64,000 bases of DNA from NCBI GenBank assembly GCA_030762935.1, contig CM060900.1, positions 291,118,236-291,182,235 on the forward strand. The letters run 5' to 3'. The position numbers were made by a program, and so were the translations under genes. Shown here piece by piece: positions 33,694 to 44,318 of the stretch; within the stretch, counting starts at the first letter, position 1, and every line of letters begins with the position of its first letter. The stretch comes from Hymenopus coronatus (lineage: Eukaryota; Arthropoda; Insecta; Mantodea; Hymenopodidae). The notes under the pieces were generated by a model. It saw only the letters and a list, made by a program, of their open reading frames with translations. It was not told where the DNA came from and ran no database searches.

Positions 33694-34998
33694 TGTGGAC
33701 AGATCGAAAAGTAATGCACAATAATTTTTTTCTGCCTTGGTATAGCAGCTAGAATGTTGCAATTTCATGCAGATATAGTTTGAAGTTTTCACTACAATGC
33801 ATGGTTTTTGTTTCATGTTAAGCTCCAGCAAAAGCAGAATGAACTATGTAACAAAGATGATGTGCATGCTACTGTCGTGCACATGTGAAAGAGCAGAGAG
33901 GTGTGGTTTGATATTTGTGGGTCGAAGGACATAAGCAAGTGAAATTCACAGGGACATGCGTGGCGTGTATGGAGAGGAATGTATGGACCATAAGGATGTC
34001 TCCATGTAGTGTGCATTCTTCCCAGAGGGCCGTATGAACCTTAGTAATTCGCCATGCTCAGAGAGGCCGGTAACAGCTGCAACCCTTCAGAATGTCAGAG
34101 TCATTGAGGCGGCACTTTTGAATGACTGGCATGTGCAACTGCACACGTTATCATAACAGTTCAACATTGCCTATAGTGCAGTGTACAATATTGTTCATGA
34201 CACATTGAAATTTCGTAAAGTTGGTGCTCACTGGGTGCCTAAGAACCTGACAAGATAACCACAAGGGCCAGCAAATGATGACAAGCTTGGATCACTAATG
34301 CAGTATACTGCAGAAGGGCATGACTTTCTGAGAGGAATCATCACTAGTAATGAGTTGTGGGCATACCACTACATGTCCAAAATGAAGTGAAAACATGCTG
34401 GTTCCCCAGAGAAGAAAAAATTCAAAGTGACACAATTTGCTAGGAAAGTGTTTGTGACAGTGTTCTGGGATATGCATAGTGTTTTATTGGTGGACTTTGC
34501 TGAACATGGGACCATTGTGAATGCTGCAACCTACATTAAAACTTTGGTGAAGTTGCATGGTGTCCTTTGTGACAAACATGACAACATTAATGCTGACAAA
34601 TGTCCAACTTCATGATAATCCTTGCCCTCATGTTGCTGCTGCTGTTCATCAGAAAATCACCAAATTTGGTTGGGAGGTGCTCCCCGATCCACCATACAGT
34701 TCAGATCTTGCACCATCTGTGCAGACTTTCATTTATTTGGTCCCATGAAGAAATTCCTGGCTGGCCAATGCTTTATGACAAATACAGAAGTGAAATCAGC
34801 AGCCTGCCAATCCAGGAAAGCTGACTTCTATGAACAGGGCGTATTGAAACTGGTATCAAGATGGGAGAAATACATTGAGAAAGTTGGCGACTATGACGAG
34901 AAGTAGGTAAAAGATGTAAGTTCATTTGTTATTTTTTTTTTTAACTATTACACTTTGTGTAAAAAAATTATTGTGCATTTCTTTTCGATCCACCCTCA
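33694..34998 (+). mobile_element. mariner element, complete length, decayed
   Basis: 1305 bp between TA dinucleotides (33692-33693 and 34999-35000), the expected target duplication and the usual length of mariner. Terminal inverted repeats of about 34 bp pair well: the left reads AGATCGAAAAGTAATGCACA and the right, reversed, GGATCGAAAAGAAATGCACA, both continuing AATAATTTTTTT. The outer ten bases differ slightly more (TGTGGACA against TGAGGGTG). Confidence 0.92.
33840..34915 (+). pseudogene. mariner transposase remnant (DD34D type)
   Basis: Pieces in order: EIHRDMRGVYGEECMDHKDV (33941-34000), the N-terminal helix-turn-helix; RPVTAATLQNVRVIEAALL (34064-34120); KVGAHWVPKNLT (34218-34253); ITSNELWAYHY (34340-34372), where the family has an Asp (GDETW) and this copy has Asn; VTVFWDMHSVLLVDFAEHG (about 34453-34510); then, in another frame, VQLHDNPCPHVAAAVHQKI (about 34602-34660, second Asp in HDN) and PPYSSDLAPS (about 34690-34720, third Asp region). 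C-terminal RWEKYIEKVGDYDEK runs to the stop at 34904-34906. Two or more frameshifts and the first catalytic residue change make it inactive. Confidence 0.88.
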
Positions 34999-35000
34999 TA

Positions 35001-35640
35001 GATACACATGCTTACTTCATATGAATTCTTCATGTATTAATAAATAATAGTTTATTAAAAATTATGCTTATTAAAGGACCTGGAGACTGATAACAAAGAA
35101 ACTAACCTATTTTTAATCATGGACAATCTAGTGGAGCTGTAGGTTTTCTTGCAGGCTTGCTGTAGTACAATGATTACTTATTTCTTTGTCATGGAGTTGA
35201 AAGTGATTTTCATGAACCTTTAAAATCACAATTAGTTTAAATAATTAAAGAATAATACACTTTAACATTCTACTATATGTGTACATATAGTTATGTTGAA
35301 CATTCTACAGTAGATTACCAAATCCAACTTTATATGATACAAATAAAATAAAAAAAGAGTTTTTAATAATGTGTCTACATAGGTATACAGTTGCCTTTAA
35401 AAACTTACCATGGTATATTCTGAAGGAAACTATCCCAGTAAACAGCTTTTGATCCTTAAATTTCATTCTTGAGTTGTCATCTAATGGAAACTTAAACACA
35501 CTGCAAGTAACCATTTTCTTTACACTCAGACATACAGCATTTGTGCAACATTTTAGACTTTTCAACAATTATCTTCTACACTAGTAAAATACAAATTAGA
35601 TGTATGCCATTTCTTCATATAATTATGTAGCTTTTAAAAG
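35001..35640. other. Unassigned AT-rich stretch
   Basis: An 87-codon open frame on the minus strand (35305-35568) has no recognisable motif. Nothing else seen. Confidence 0.5.
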
Positions 35641-35644
35641 ATGT

Positions 35645-36530
35645 CACACATAGCAAAGGACTCCTGACTGTGACATCAGTAGCCAAAAGTGTGCAGGCCT
35701 TGTTCTTAGGAGGTGTTACCCAGAGAAAGGACCACCACCTTCAAGTGCCTGTGCTGGAGGTGAGGCCAAACAGGACATCTGCCGAAAGACTTTCCCTAAT
35801 CATGCCGACAAGCAGGTGGGAAACAAACAAGGACCAGCACATTGGTGTCATTGACACTACCCTGTGGTGTCACCCAATGTCACTCGAGTGACATTGCATG
35901 CCTTGAGCACAGGAGTTGCATGCCTTGAGCACAGGAGTGCTCCAATGCAGATGTCATCTTAAAAAGACCCTGTCCAGAGAGCCCACAGCATTATGGTGGA
36001 GGAGTAGGAGCATGCTGCAATTGTCTGAGTGATGCCGGTAGTGCACACGGATGGATGGAACAGTGCAGCTTGAGGGGAGAGCAGCTGGCAGATGCCAACT
36101 TTGGGGCCACTCATAAGAGAAGTGGAAACAAGGACTAAACTTACCTGGGAAGATATCACACCCAGGAGTTGTATGTGCTGCAAGTCTTAGTGACCCAGTG
36201 GGACTGGCTACAGACCAAGGAAGGTGTTCTTTTTAGAATTTGGGAAACACCTGACCGAAAGATCCAGAGAGAGCAGTTGATCGTCCCTCAGAGTAAGGTG
36301 ATGGAAGTCCTGGAGGAAATACATGTGGGAACTTTGGGAAGACATTCAGTACTCAACCAATGGACTAGCTCCAACAATGGTGCAACTTGGCTGAGACTAT
36401 GGTTACATGCGGAGAGGTGGTGCTGCCAATGTCTCGAGTGTGTGACATGTTGCAGCCCACAGATCAGGAGCCATGATTGCATGCAGTTGAGTTGCAACAG
36501 ACAGCTCTAAGAGTGGAGGATTAGAATGTT
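35645..36530 (+). pseudogene. gypsy pol remnant (integrase N-terminal region, element D)
   Basis: The clearest part is the open frame 36169-36510: VLVTQWDWLQTKEGVLFRIW, then PQSKVMEVLEEIHVGTLGRH and ERWCCQCLECVTC. This is the pre-integrase linker and the HHCC zinc-binding domain: both Cys of CxxC are present, and one His is visible in EEIH with the second replaced or shifted. It matches the eroded segment 8519-8710 of element A. Upstream (35645-36160) there are frame-shifted pieces of the RNase H to integrase linker. Immediately downstream comes LTR-like sequence, so the catalytic core and C-terminal domain are deleted. Confidence 0.72.
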
Positions 36531-36665
36531 GGATTAGAGAGAGCTGAAGCATTCATCAAATGTGTATGAATATTGAAGCAACGAGAGAAAAAATTGTTCT
36601 GCAGCACTGGAATAAAAACATTTATGATAATCAGAATTTGAAATAACTAAAGAAATTTTGTTACA
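36531..36665 (+). repeat. 3' end of a gypsy LTR (element D)
   Basis: GCACTGGAATAAAAACATTT through TTTTGTTACA parallels the LTR end at 12986-13062, including the ATAATCAGAATTTGAAATAA stretch and an AATAAA signal at about 36611-36616. It closes the remnant on the right. Confidence 0.65.
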
Positions 36666-37285
36666 ATATGTTAAATATAAATAATGTTAGCACTAGCTAC
36701 TATAACACTAATAATAAAAATGAAACAAAGTTAACATTGCAGAATTGTCTCATTTTTTATGCTAAACACTGTGCATGTTACACATTTATAAAATCAGCTT
36801 TTGTTTTTAATGGATATAGAACAATTAGGGTTTCTTCATTTTTACACATTTTGTAATATCAATCAACATTGTGATAAGTTGTATGCTATAGCACTTTCTA
36901 CTCAAATGAAGGCACATATGCCAATGTATTAACTGCTTATGACTGATTATATGCATTTATACATTGCTCACATGGCCTGGAAAAATGTATCCACTTCTGT
37001 GTCCATACCAGGCATTAGGATAATTCAAAAGAGCTATGCCAATTGGTTTCCAAAGCATATCAGAACTCTACATATGTAGAGTAATTGCTTACAGATGTTA
37101 CAATGGCAACTTCACAGCACTGAACTTCGGCTTACAATGGTAGGTTAACAAGAACTGTAATTAATACTCTAAATTTTATTTGTATTAATTTTTATTCTAG
37201 TATCCAGTTTTCTAAATTATTTCCTTAGTCACACTCTTCAAATGGCATACATGAAACCATTAATAAATAACAAAACAGAACTAAC
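36666..37285. other. Unassigned stretch, downstream of PPP1R7 exon
   Basis: Probably intron of the PPP1R7-like gene. No further exon recognised. Confidence 0.4.
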
Positions 37286-37402
37286 CTGAAGGCTGAGAAT
37301 TCTCAGTTTCTTTAAGGTGTTCAATCCTTTTATCTCAGTTATTTTATTCTTTCCCAAATACAATTCTTCTAAGTTTGTCAAGCCCTCCAAATTTTCTACT
37401 TC
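37286..37402 (-). CDS. PPP1R7: PPP1R7/sds22-like, internal exon (most downstream seen)
   Basis: Minus-strand exon of 117 bp, 39 codons, beginning after a CTTAACAG acceptor (37410-37403) and ending at CTTCAG before GTTAGT (donor at 37285-37281). It starts and ends in phase 0. It encodes EVENLEGLTNLEELYLGKNK and then ITEIKGLNTLKKLRILSLQ, one and a half leucine-rich repeats of the sds22 type (LxxLxxLxxLxLxxNxIxxIxxL). This follows directly on the previous exon's last repeat (ending DNKIR). The next exon should continue with an Asn-containing repeat and finally the LRR cap; I could not find it in the 37 kb to the left. That means a very long intron, a lost 3' end or an exon I missed. Confidence 0.88.
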
Positions 37403-38645
37403 CTGTTAAGAAATAAAGAAATTGATAAAGTTATCCTTGTTGTTTACACAATTAGTCATTAATTCCAAAGAAAACTGGGATGTACATATGGTGTAGAGTA
37501 AAAGTCATTTTCTCTGCAAATTATTTAAAAATAATGGCTTCAAGTGGTGTAATAGATCAAGAGTCAGCACATAGATGTACCATGAGCAGATAGTGAATCA
37601 TTTCCTCTGTAAAACAAGGCATACATGAGCATAATGTCACAAGCCCATGAATGAATACTTCCTGGAATTCTATATTTGGTTATTCCTGTGTGTAGGTGGT
37701 CTAATCAATATAAGTTCCACTTAACTTAAGGTGTGTCATAGTAATTGCTGGAACTATGGTATTCAGGAGTATGGAAAAGAGTAGAGATCTGCCACCGCCC
37801 ATAGGAACGAACCCAAGACTACTGCCTTCATCTGCCCCAGGGCACTACCATCTCAGACATAAGGTATAGAACTTTGAATTGTGTAAATTGCTTTGTTATA
37901 ATTAACTTCCTATCTTCTTGTTACATTACATTAAACTAATATTTGTATAAATGCATGTTTTATTGTGAATTGCTTCCCTCTGTTCTGCACCCCCAGTGAT
38001 GTCTTAAAGCCCCCCCCCCCAAATTTATAGATGTCATATGTGATGGAGCACCGACTTTTCAAACTTATTCTATAGAAAAGTATGGTTCGATCCCATACCT
38101 CTATATTTCAGCCCACTATGATATTACGTATTGTGGAAGCAAGTCAGCCCTTATATTCATGAAACTAAGAGCATGGTTTTGCCCCAGCTCTTTCATTCAG
38201 TGGTATTTGGCACATCAATCCCATATCTCTCCACACCCTTACACCACAAGAACACTTGATCATAAACACTTTTTTTTTCAGTTGTGATGCATGGTTTATT
38301 CTGCATCTGTTTTACACAAATGTTTCCAAGCTTTATATGCATATTTTTATTTATGTGAGAATATTTAGAATTCATGTATAATGCATGTTTAGACTAATTG
38401 TTGTTTTATGTATGTTATTTTAGTAATATGTGTACACTTTGTTCTTACTAATTAATGGAACTAAGTGGGTAGAGAGAGGATTACAAACATAAATATATGC
38501 CCAATGTGGGGAAAATGAGTAAGCATTACATTGTGTTCTTAAGTGCCAAAAAAAAAAAACAAAGGTATGGAGAGGTGAACTGAGATTTAAAAAATGTGAT
38601 AAACTAGGGATAGAAATATTAGCTAACAGAATGTTTAACATTAAT
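37403..38645. other. Intron sequence of the PPP1R7-like gene
   Basis: Lies between recognised exons. A poly(C) run is near 38010-38020. No further feature recognised. Confidence 0.5.
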
Positions 38646-38648
38646 AGA

Positions 38649-38845
38649 AGAAGGCTGCCTCTGTGGTCAAGTGATCAGTGAGCCGACTTCTCACCAGGAG
38701 GATCCAGGTTCGATTCCCGGCTGGGGGGAGGAACTTTTCTTTAGCCAGAATTATTCCCCATCCCCCACAGAGTCTGGAAGTGTGTGTGCGTGCGTGGAGT
38801 TTTTTTTTTTTTTTTTTTTTTGAGGAAAATAAAATGATTTAAACC
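38649..38845 (+). repeat. tRNA-derived SINE of a third kind
   Basis: Plus strand: GGCTGCCTCTGTGGTCAAGTG (A-box region, about 38654-38674), CCGACTTCTCACC, and CAGGTTCGATTCCCGGCTGG (B box GGTTCGATTCC at 38707-38717). Then comes a body with CCCCATCCCCCACAGAGTC and a GTGTGCGTGCGTG word before a run of 22 T. Box spacing fits a tRNA-like head. The T run where an A-rich tail would be expected is unusual, and no target duplication was found. Confidence 0.65.
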
Positions 38846-38897
38846 TACAAATGAGTTGTTTCAAGTGCAAAGCCACCCAATATGACCTTAGATGTTA

Positions 38898-38915
38898 AAG
38901 GGGGAGAGAGAGAGT

Positions 38916-38978
<63 letters not shown>
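38898..38978. repeat. (GA)n microsatellite
   Basis: About 80 bp of GA with a few GAAAGA interruptions. The open frame across it is Arg/Glu low complexity, not a gene. Confidence 0.93.
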
Positions 38979-39567
38979 TTTAATGTAACACTCGGAAAAT
39001 ATTTAGGAAAGGTGCATGAGAAATGGTACAGAATTGTGAGACAGTGCAAGAAAGGGAAAACAAGTTTACGAGAGAATGGGAAAATCTACTATTAGTTAAA
39101 CAAGATTCTTATGCACCAATAACTAGGGTGTTAGAAGCATGAGGTCCAAAAGAACAAGCAGCTCTCAAGGAAGAAATTTAGCTGAATGTTATTATATAAG
39201 TAATTTAAAAAGTTTAACTTGATATACTTATCTTGTGATTAGTTGAATATGTTTAATGAAAACGAAAGGAAGAAAGGTGTTTCCTGTATGGAATAAAACA
39301 AATATTTTTATTGTGATTTATGATCATAAATTAATTAAATTAAATTAAACTTAAAATACAATATTTAAAATGACCCTGCAGAAACGTTCCTACTTTGACC
39401 CAGCTATGGAACTTAATTTGTTGCAGTTGATCCATCAAAGTAATTCCCATTCTGAAATCCTGTACTTATTTAGGGTAAGAAAACGAGCAATACCATGATA
39501 TTTAAGGAATTTAAAGCTTAGTGCAAATAATGTAATTACTTTTAAAGACATATTTTCAGAAAGGATA
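38979..39567. other. Intron sequence, nothing recognised
   Basis: AT-rich with no recognised feature; it ends at the left LTR of gypsy element B. Confidence 0.5.
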
Positions 39568-39935
39568 TATCGTGAATGTGTTGTATGTGGCTGCTCTCAT
39601 GTTTGCAGCAATGAGGCTGTAAAGTGGTAAGCACAGGAAGCGACATGTCGTTAACTGGAGACCTCGGAATGCGATGTGTATGGCACATGCCAGGTTCTTC
39701 CAGTAGCTTCAACAAGCTTCCAGAAGGTTCTGTGAAGAAGGAAGCAAGCAAGCCAATGGAGTGACTAGTGAGTCAGACTTTGACTGCAGTGTTAGTATGC
39801 AGTGGTTTAAGAGCAGTGACATGAGAAGAAAGCCATCAATACCCTATGTTCAAAGCGCCAAGTGAATTGTTTGCAGCAGTGAATTAAAAACTTCATTTGT
39901 AACCAATTTTGGAGCCAATAAAGACATTTATTACA
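39568..39935 (+). repeat. 5' LTR of gypsy element B
   Basis: Shares with the 3' LTR pieces the words CATGCCAGGTTCTTCC, GTAGCTTCAA, CAGAAGGTTCTGTGA (against CAGAAATTTCTGTGA), GCAGTGAATT, TTTTGTAACCAATT and ATAAAGACATTTRTTACA. The left border is approximate. An AATAAA signal lies at 39917-39922. Confidence 0.8.
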
Positions 39936-40880
39936 CTGATGTCATAGGTGGGATTTTTATGCCAAGATGGAGGAGATGATGAAAAATTTGTTGGCCAAAA
40001 TGAAGAAGATCTACAGAAGATTAGAAAACACAATGAAGGAAATAGACTACAAATTTGAATCCAGCATGGAGAAGATGGATTAGAAGATAAAGTCCATAAT
40101 ACGGAGATGGAAGAGAGAATTGAGTTGGCAATGGAGAACCTGAAAATGGAACTTTCTGGCAAAATTAACAAACAACTGGTTGGAATGAAAGAGGATAAGA
40201 AGGAGCTTGGAGGAAAGAGGAAGAGATTTGCAGAAGGATGAGAGAACTTGAGCAATGCCTTGGAGTACTTCAAAGAATGTGTTGATGCCTCGGAACACCT
40301 CGGGGAATGCTTTAATGCCCTGGAGGAAAGAGTCAACGGCAGTACCAAAATGCCTGATATAGGGCTAAAAGACTTGAAGATGCCAGGACACAACAAAGCA
40401 TCTGCATGCATCAAGCCACCCAATACAATGATACATCAATCTTTGAAGTCTTTTGCTGACAGTTCACCACTGTTGCTACCCAAAACAGATGGTTGGCAGA
40501 AGACAAAGCCACACTACTGATAGCAAGCATCCAGCTATAGGCTTATAGCTATAGCTTAAAGCGAGGCTCCATCAGCCAGCCAAGACTATGCGGGAGTTCA
40601 CCCTAGTCATTGAACAGCTAGTGGATAAAGCCCTGATGATCTACCACCCAGTTATATGTCCCAGGAAGCTATCTACTCCTTCGTTGATGGGGTGCATAAT
40701 GCCTAGATGCACAGCATCTGATGCTCAGTAACTATTAGACAATCAATGAGGCATTAACACCAGCACTAAGAATGGAGGCAGCCAAGGTAACAGCAGTACC
40801 TACCCAGAGGATTAAGAGTATTCAGTATTATAGTGGGGAAGGAGACCCAATCCAGGGACACTTTGTGTTTCAGTGGTGAG
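39936..40880 (+). pseudogene. gag of gypsy element B
   Basis: From the ATG at 39967 the frame gives MEEMMKNLLAKMKKIYRRLE and then a Met/Glu/Lys coiled coil with one stop (40081). The frame 40248-40520 continues with ALEYFKECVDASEHLGECFN and ALEERVNGSTK. The gag core follows in pieces to about 40880 (ASLSQDYAGVHPSH-like, then the LMVDGY-equivalent region near 40690-40740). It is fragmented by stops and shifts. The role would be particle assembly; no zinc knuckle is visible. Confidence 0.7.
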
Positions 40881-41299
40881 TGCGACTAGCTGGGACACTC
40901 GGTTTTGAACTGTCCACACCAAGTCAATGGGCAGGCAGCTCCTGTACATAGACAAGAAAACACAGGCCTGAGGAGGGAGCAGCTGTTCCAACCGAAAAGA
41001 TCAGGAATACTCAGTGCTACGTATAAAGGGGATCAAACCAAGGACGGTGACAACCACCTTCTAGTGGGGATGTGGTTGACTCAGACACCTGGTGAAGGCC
41101 TACATGCAACCGAGCCAATAAACATCAGATAGTGTGTGTTGGGGATGCAGCTGCCCAGGGTGCCCAGTGAAACACTGCCCACAATTTAGTTGACTGGCAG
41201 GTGGGACATGAATAAGATCTGACATGCCAAGGGGGACGTCCGAACCATCACTGCTGTCTCCTCATTTGACACTGTCTGCCTTGGACAGCAGGATGAATG

Positions 41300-41620
41300 A
41301 CAGCCTCCTCACGACGGTTCAATGCAAGCAAAGGAGAGCTATAATACTTGTAGACACAGGAGCAGCATGACTGTAATCTGACCAGATGTGGTAGAGGGCT
41401 TAAGACAAATGAACCAAATCGACCCTATGAGATAGTGGTGGCATCAGGCAATACCTTGCCAGTGAAGGTGGTCTTGCTGGAATTGACTCTGGGTTGGAGT
41501 GCCATAAGTCTATGGGTGTTCATCACAATGGTGGCTGAAGACGTGATATTGGGACTGGATGTGCTCAGCAGTCACAATGTGATGGTTCACATCGGCAGGA
41601 GCATCCTATAACTCGTTGAA
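41300..41620 (+). pseudogene. Aspartic protease domain of gypsy element B
   Basis: RRAIILVDTGAA near 41333-41368 is the active-site strand with an intact Asp-Thr-Gly, then a stop. The C-terminal half follows in frame: VLLELTLGWSAISLW near 41470-41515 and VAEDVILGLDVLSSHNVMVH near 41532-41590. It is better preserved than the equivalent in element A. The sequence after 41620 no longer matches the connection to reverse transcriptase. Confidence 0.78.
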
Positions 41621-41759
41621 GATATTGGTACTCCAGAGTTTCGATGAACATCCTGGAGTCCACAGAATGACTGAAGGAAAGCATTGTCATGCTAACAGGC
41701 ATGGTGGCTGCAAGGGCATGTCTTGTAGACCAGGTGTCAAAGGACCTCAGAACCATCCA

Positions 41760-42030
41760 ATTTGACAACACATCCAGGGTGCGAGCAACAAGGTGGAGAC
41801 CTGCTATGACTATCAAAACAACAGAAACGGTTCTCAGCAAGAATTTCAGGTTTGGCATCACCGAACCCGAACCAAGGGCCATAGACCCAGGTACCAACAA
41901 CTATGGGCAGGACCGTGCTGTGTGCTGGAGAGGGTGAATATGGAAGTTGACCACACCTGATGGAAAGGTTTAGTGCATTTGAATCGTCTAGCCAGCTATA
42001 AAAGTGCTGGTCGGGATGACCAGCCCTCAG
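41760..42030 (+). pseudogene. Integrase C-terminal end of gypsy element B
   Basis: Mixed frames give a segment equivalent to KMKxxYDxxA (near 41800-41830), then PRYQQLWAGPCCVLERVNM (about 41889-41945), WKGLVHLNRLASYKSAGRDD (about 41960-42020). This is the terminal WxGPxxVLxxL/HVDRLAxY-type motif of gypsy integrases. It comes about 200 bp after the protease, so roughly 3 kb present in element A at this point is deleted. Confidence 0.72.
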
Positions 42031-42043
42031 GAGGGAGCACTAC

Positions 42044-42212
42044 GACAGTGCCAAATGTGGTCACTCTCACAGCCACTTTGGTATGTGGCAGGGCGGAATG
42101 TGGTAAACCCAGGAAGTGATGCGTCAGTAACTGGAGATTTTAGAATGCAATACATCTGGTACATGCCAGGTTCTTCCTGTAGCTTCAAAAAAATATCAGA
42201 AATTTCTGTGAC
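42044..42212 (+). repeat. 3' LTR of gypsy element B, left part
   Basis: Parallels 39568-39730 of the 5' LTR to about GTGACATCATTTC, where similarity stops. Confidence 0.75.
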
Positions 42213-42935
42213 ATCATTTCTGGCTAAGTAAATCTGATGTGTTCCATTCACATGAGTTTCTCTAGCTGTTCCGTAAACAAACTTCCCTTTTAAAGATTAT
42301 TCTATTCTCCACCTTATGCTAATCAAGATAAACATTGTCAGAATTGGTCTTATTATTTGCTTCATTGTAAGTAGAAGGGAATAAAGGGAACACACTAGGC
42401 TAAAGTGATAGATCTTTTAAAAGCTGGTCGCTAAGTAAACCAATTGAAATTCAGTACTCTTTGCCTGCTAAGAGTAAACAAAAGAGAGATGAAAAGAAAG
42501 ATGTCTCCCATTTAATAAACATTTAAGTACCTTAAAACTGAAATCAATAACTCTGAATATCTTGGGGGAAGAACAAAAAAACTGTATACAACACAAATTG
42601 TGTTTTAATAAGATCTACATTTTTTGTTGTGTAAGCTTTTGTCTATCTCTTATGTTTATCAGTTATACAAAAGTCATTCAGAATGAAGTGGTCTTCAGAG
42701 GCTATTTGCACAAAATTCATGATATACATTTTATTTGTCATGTTAATATCTTTAAAATAAGATATTTTTATCAAAATCATTAGCCATATTTGAGAAAATC
42801 AAAATTTTAGATAAATTTTCCATGCAAAGGGTAGTTAGAAATGGGGGAATTTTCTTGAAAATTGTGTCGCATCCTTGGGAGATACTAAACTTAAATACTA
42901 AGTTTGGTATCTCTCTCACACACACGCACACATAT
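42213..42935. other. About 720 bp of sequence splitting the 3' LTR
   Basis: Not present in the 5' LTR. AT-rich, no terminal repeats or coding sequence that I can recognise; a CA-rich word (CTCACACACACGCACACAT) sits at its right end. Its family is unknown. Confidence 0.55.
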
Positions 42936-43110
42936 AAAGAATTGCAAGCTAATGGAGTAAGTCAGACTTCAATTGGCATATTGGCATGCAGTGATGTGCA
43001 AGTAGTGATGTGAAGAGAACGCAGTCCTGCATCAAAGCTTTGTTTGCAGTACTGAATTTAAGACTTTATTTTGTAACCAATTCTTAATTCATAAAGACAT
43101 TTGTTACAAT
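42936..43110 (+). repeat. 3' LTR of gypsy element B, right part
   Basis: Resumes with GCTAATGGAGTAAGTCAGACTT (one base over a shared core), then GCATGCAGTGATGTG, GAATTTAAGACTT and ATAAAGACATTTGTTACA, matching the second half of the 5' LTR to its end. Confidence 0.75.
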
Positions 43111-44155
43111 ATTTCTGTAACTTTAGTAGATACCAACGAATTATTAAATTTTATATGCCCCAAATGTGCTATGCTTGAATTCATCTTATCTCCCAGAAAG
43201 CAGCTAATACCACTAATATGCTTACAATGTATGCCATATCACTTTCAGTTTTCAAACAGTTTTGAAAATAATAACTTTTTTTTAATTTATTAAGTTAATG
43301 TACTCAATGGTTTAGAAAGATTTCAACAATGTTAAACATGAAAGTTGAATTAATTTTAAGTTCATCCAGCTTGTAAGGGGATGACACCATAGTCAGAAAA
43401 ATCTATTGAAACTTTTAATTTTTTGTTCCGCAGGTTTAAAGGTATTTAGGTTTTATTAATCCATGTATACAGTGTTAATAACTTGATCTATAGGCATACT
43501 TTCTGGTTTAACTTTTTTTTTTTTAATTCTGCAAGGTATCACTATCATTTATTTCAGTACAAACAATCCTTAATATCCAAAATATTAAATTTTGCATCCC
43601 TAATTTTGGTAATATTTATCAGAGCACAAATTCCTTACTGTAACATTGCACAATATAAACATGTTTATATTATGAATTTCAAGTGTACATTACTTTTAGT
43701 TATTTCAACATTATCAAATATCATTCTTTTCAGCAAATCCATGTTTTAGAAATATATAGTACAAACAAATAATTATTTTTTAGTACTAATGTTTTGCACC
43801 TCAAAATTTGGTAATAATGATGACATTAGAAACTCCTCCGTAAACACTGCATTACATAATATCTCAGTTCTCATGCTCTGCTTCAGTATAAAAATTTACT
43901 TTTTTGCTACTATGCAGATGGAGTTCTGCCACAAAGGACAAAGTAGTTTTTAGTAAACAGAGTAAACATTCTTATACCTCATTATCCTTATTACAAATTA
44001 TCCTAAATGTGTTAAGAAATGTACTATCAAACTTTAAAAGCTAACTGCTGCACAAAAATTAAAATGCCCACTTGTTATTTTGCACTGACATTTAAAGCAA
44101 GCAAATGTGTAATGTACCAACTTGCTTCAGTGGATCCCTTTTTTTTCTGACTTAC
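43111..44155. other. Intron sequence, nothing recognised
   Basis: AT-rich; the open frame 43483-43749 has no motif. Confidence 0.5.
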
Positions 44156-44318
44156 CCTGATTTTGTTATCACCAACTTCCAGAAGAGTTAACTTGTGAAG
44201 AAAGCTCAAATTCTGAAGCTTAGAGATTTTGTTGGCACAAAGAAATAGTTTGCGTAGGTTCTCTAAATTATCCAGTCCTTTGATCTCTGTTATGCGGTTG
44301 AAGGATAAATCCAGTAAC
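44156..44318 (-). CDS. PPP1R7: PPP1R7/sds22-like, internal exon
   Basis: Minus-strand exon of 163 bp after a GCATTCTAG acceptor (44327-44319), ending CAGG before GTAAGTC (donor at 44155). Its first base completes a Glu codon split with the upstream exon (GA|G); it ends in phase 0. It encodes LLDLSFNRITEIKGLDNLEN and then LRKLFLCANKISKLQNLSFL, HKLTLLEVGDNKIR. This is two and a half sds22-type leucine-rich repeats with the Asn of the LxLxxNxI motif in each. In PPP1R7 these repeats form the concave surface that binds protein phosphatase 1 catalytic subunit, mainly in the nucleus and at the kinetochore; that is family knowledge. Splice sites and phases agree with both neighbours. Confidence 0.93.

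Larger units (their letters stand above)
39568..43110 (+). mobile_element. gypsy element B, pol-deleted, 3' LTR interrupted
   Basis: A 5' LTR (39568-39935), gag, protease and then directly the C-terminal end of integrase, a polypurine tract (AGGAGGGAGCA, about 42032-42042) and a 3' LTR broken into two parts by about 720 bp. Reverse transcriptase, RNase H and the integrase core are missing between about 41610 and 41760. The gag type matches elements A, C and F, and the LTR is closest to that of element F at 62.3 kb. It lies in the PPP1R7 intron, opposite in orientation to the gene. Confidence 0.85.

Noticed and set aside
1..37285. Remaining 3' exons of the PPP1R7-like gene
   Set aside because: I looked on the minus strand for the next Asn-containing repeats and the LRR cap; no segment with both the pattern and splice sites was found.
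38892..39095. 67-codon Arg/Glu-rich open frame
   Set aside because: It is a translation of the GA microsatellite.
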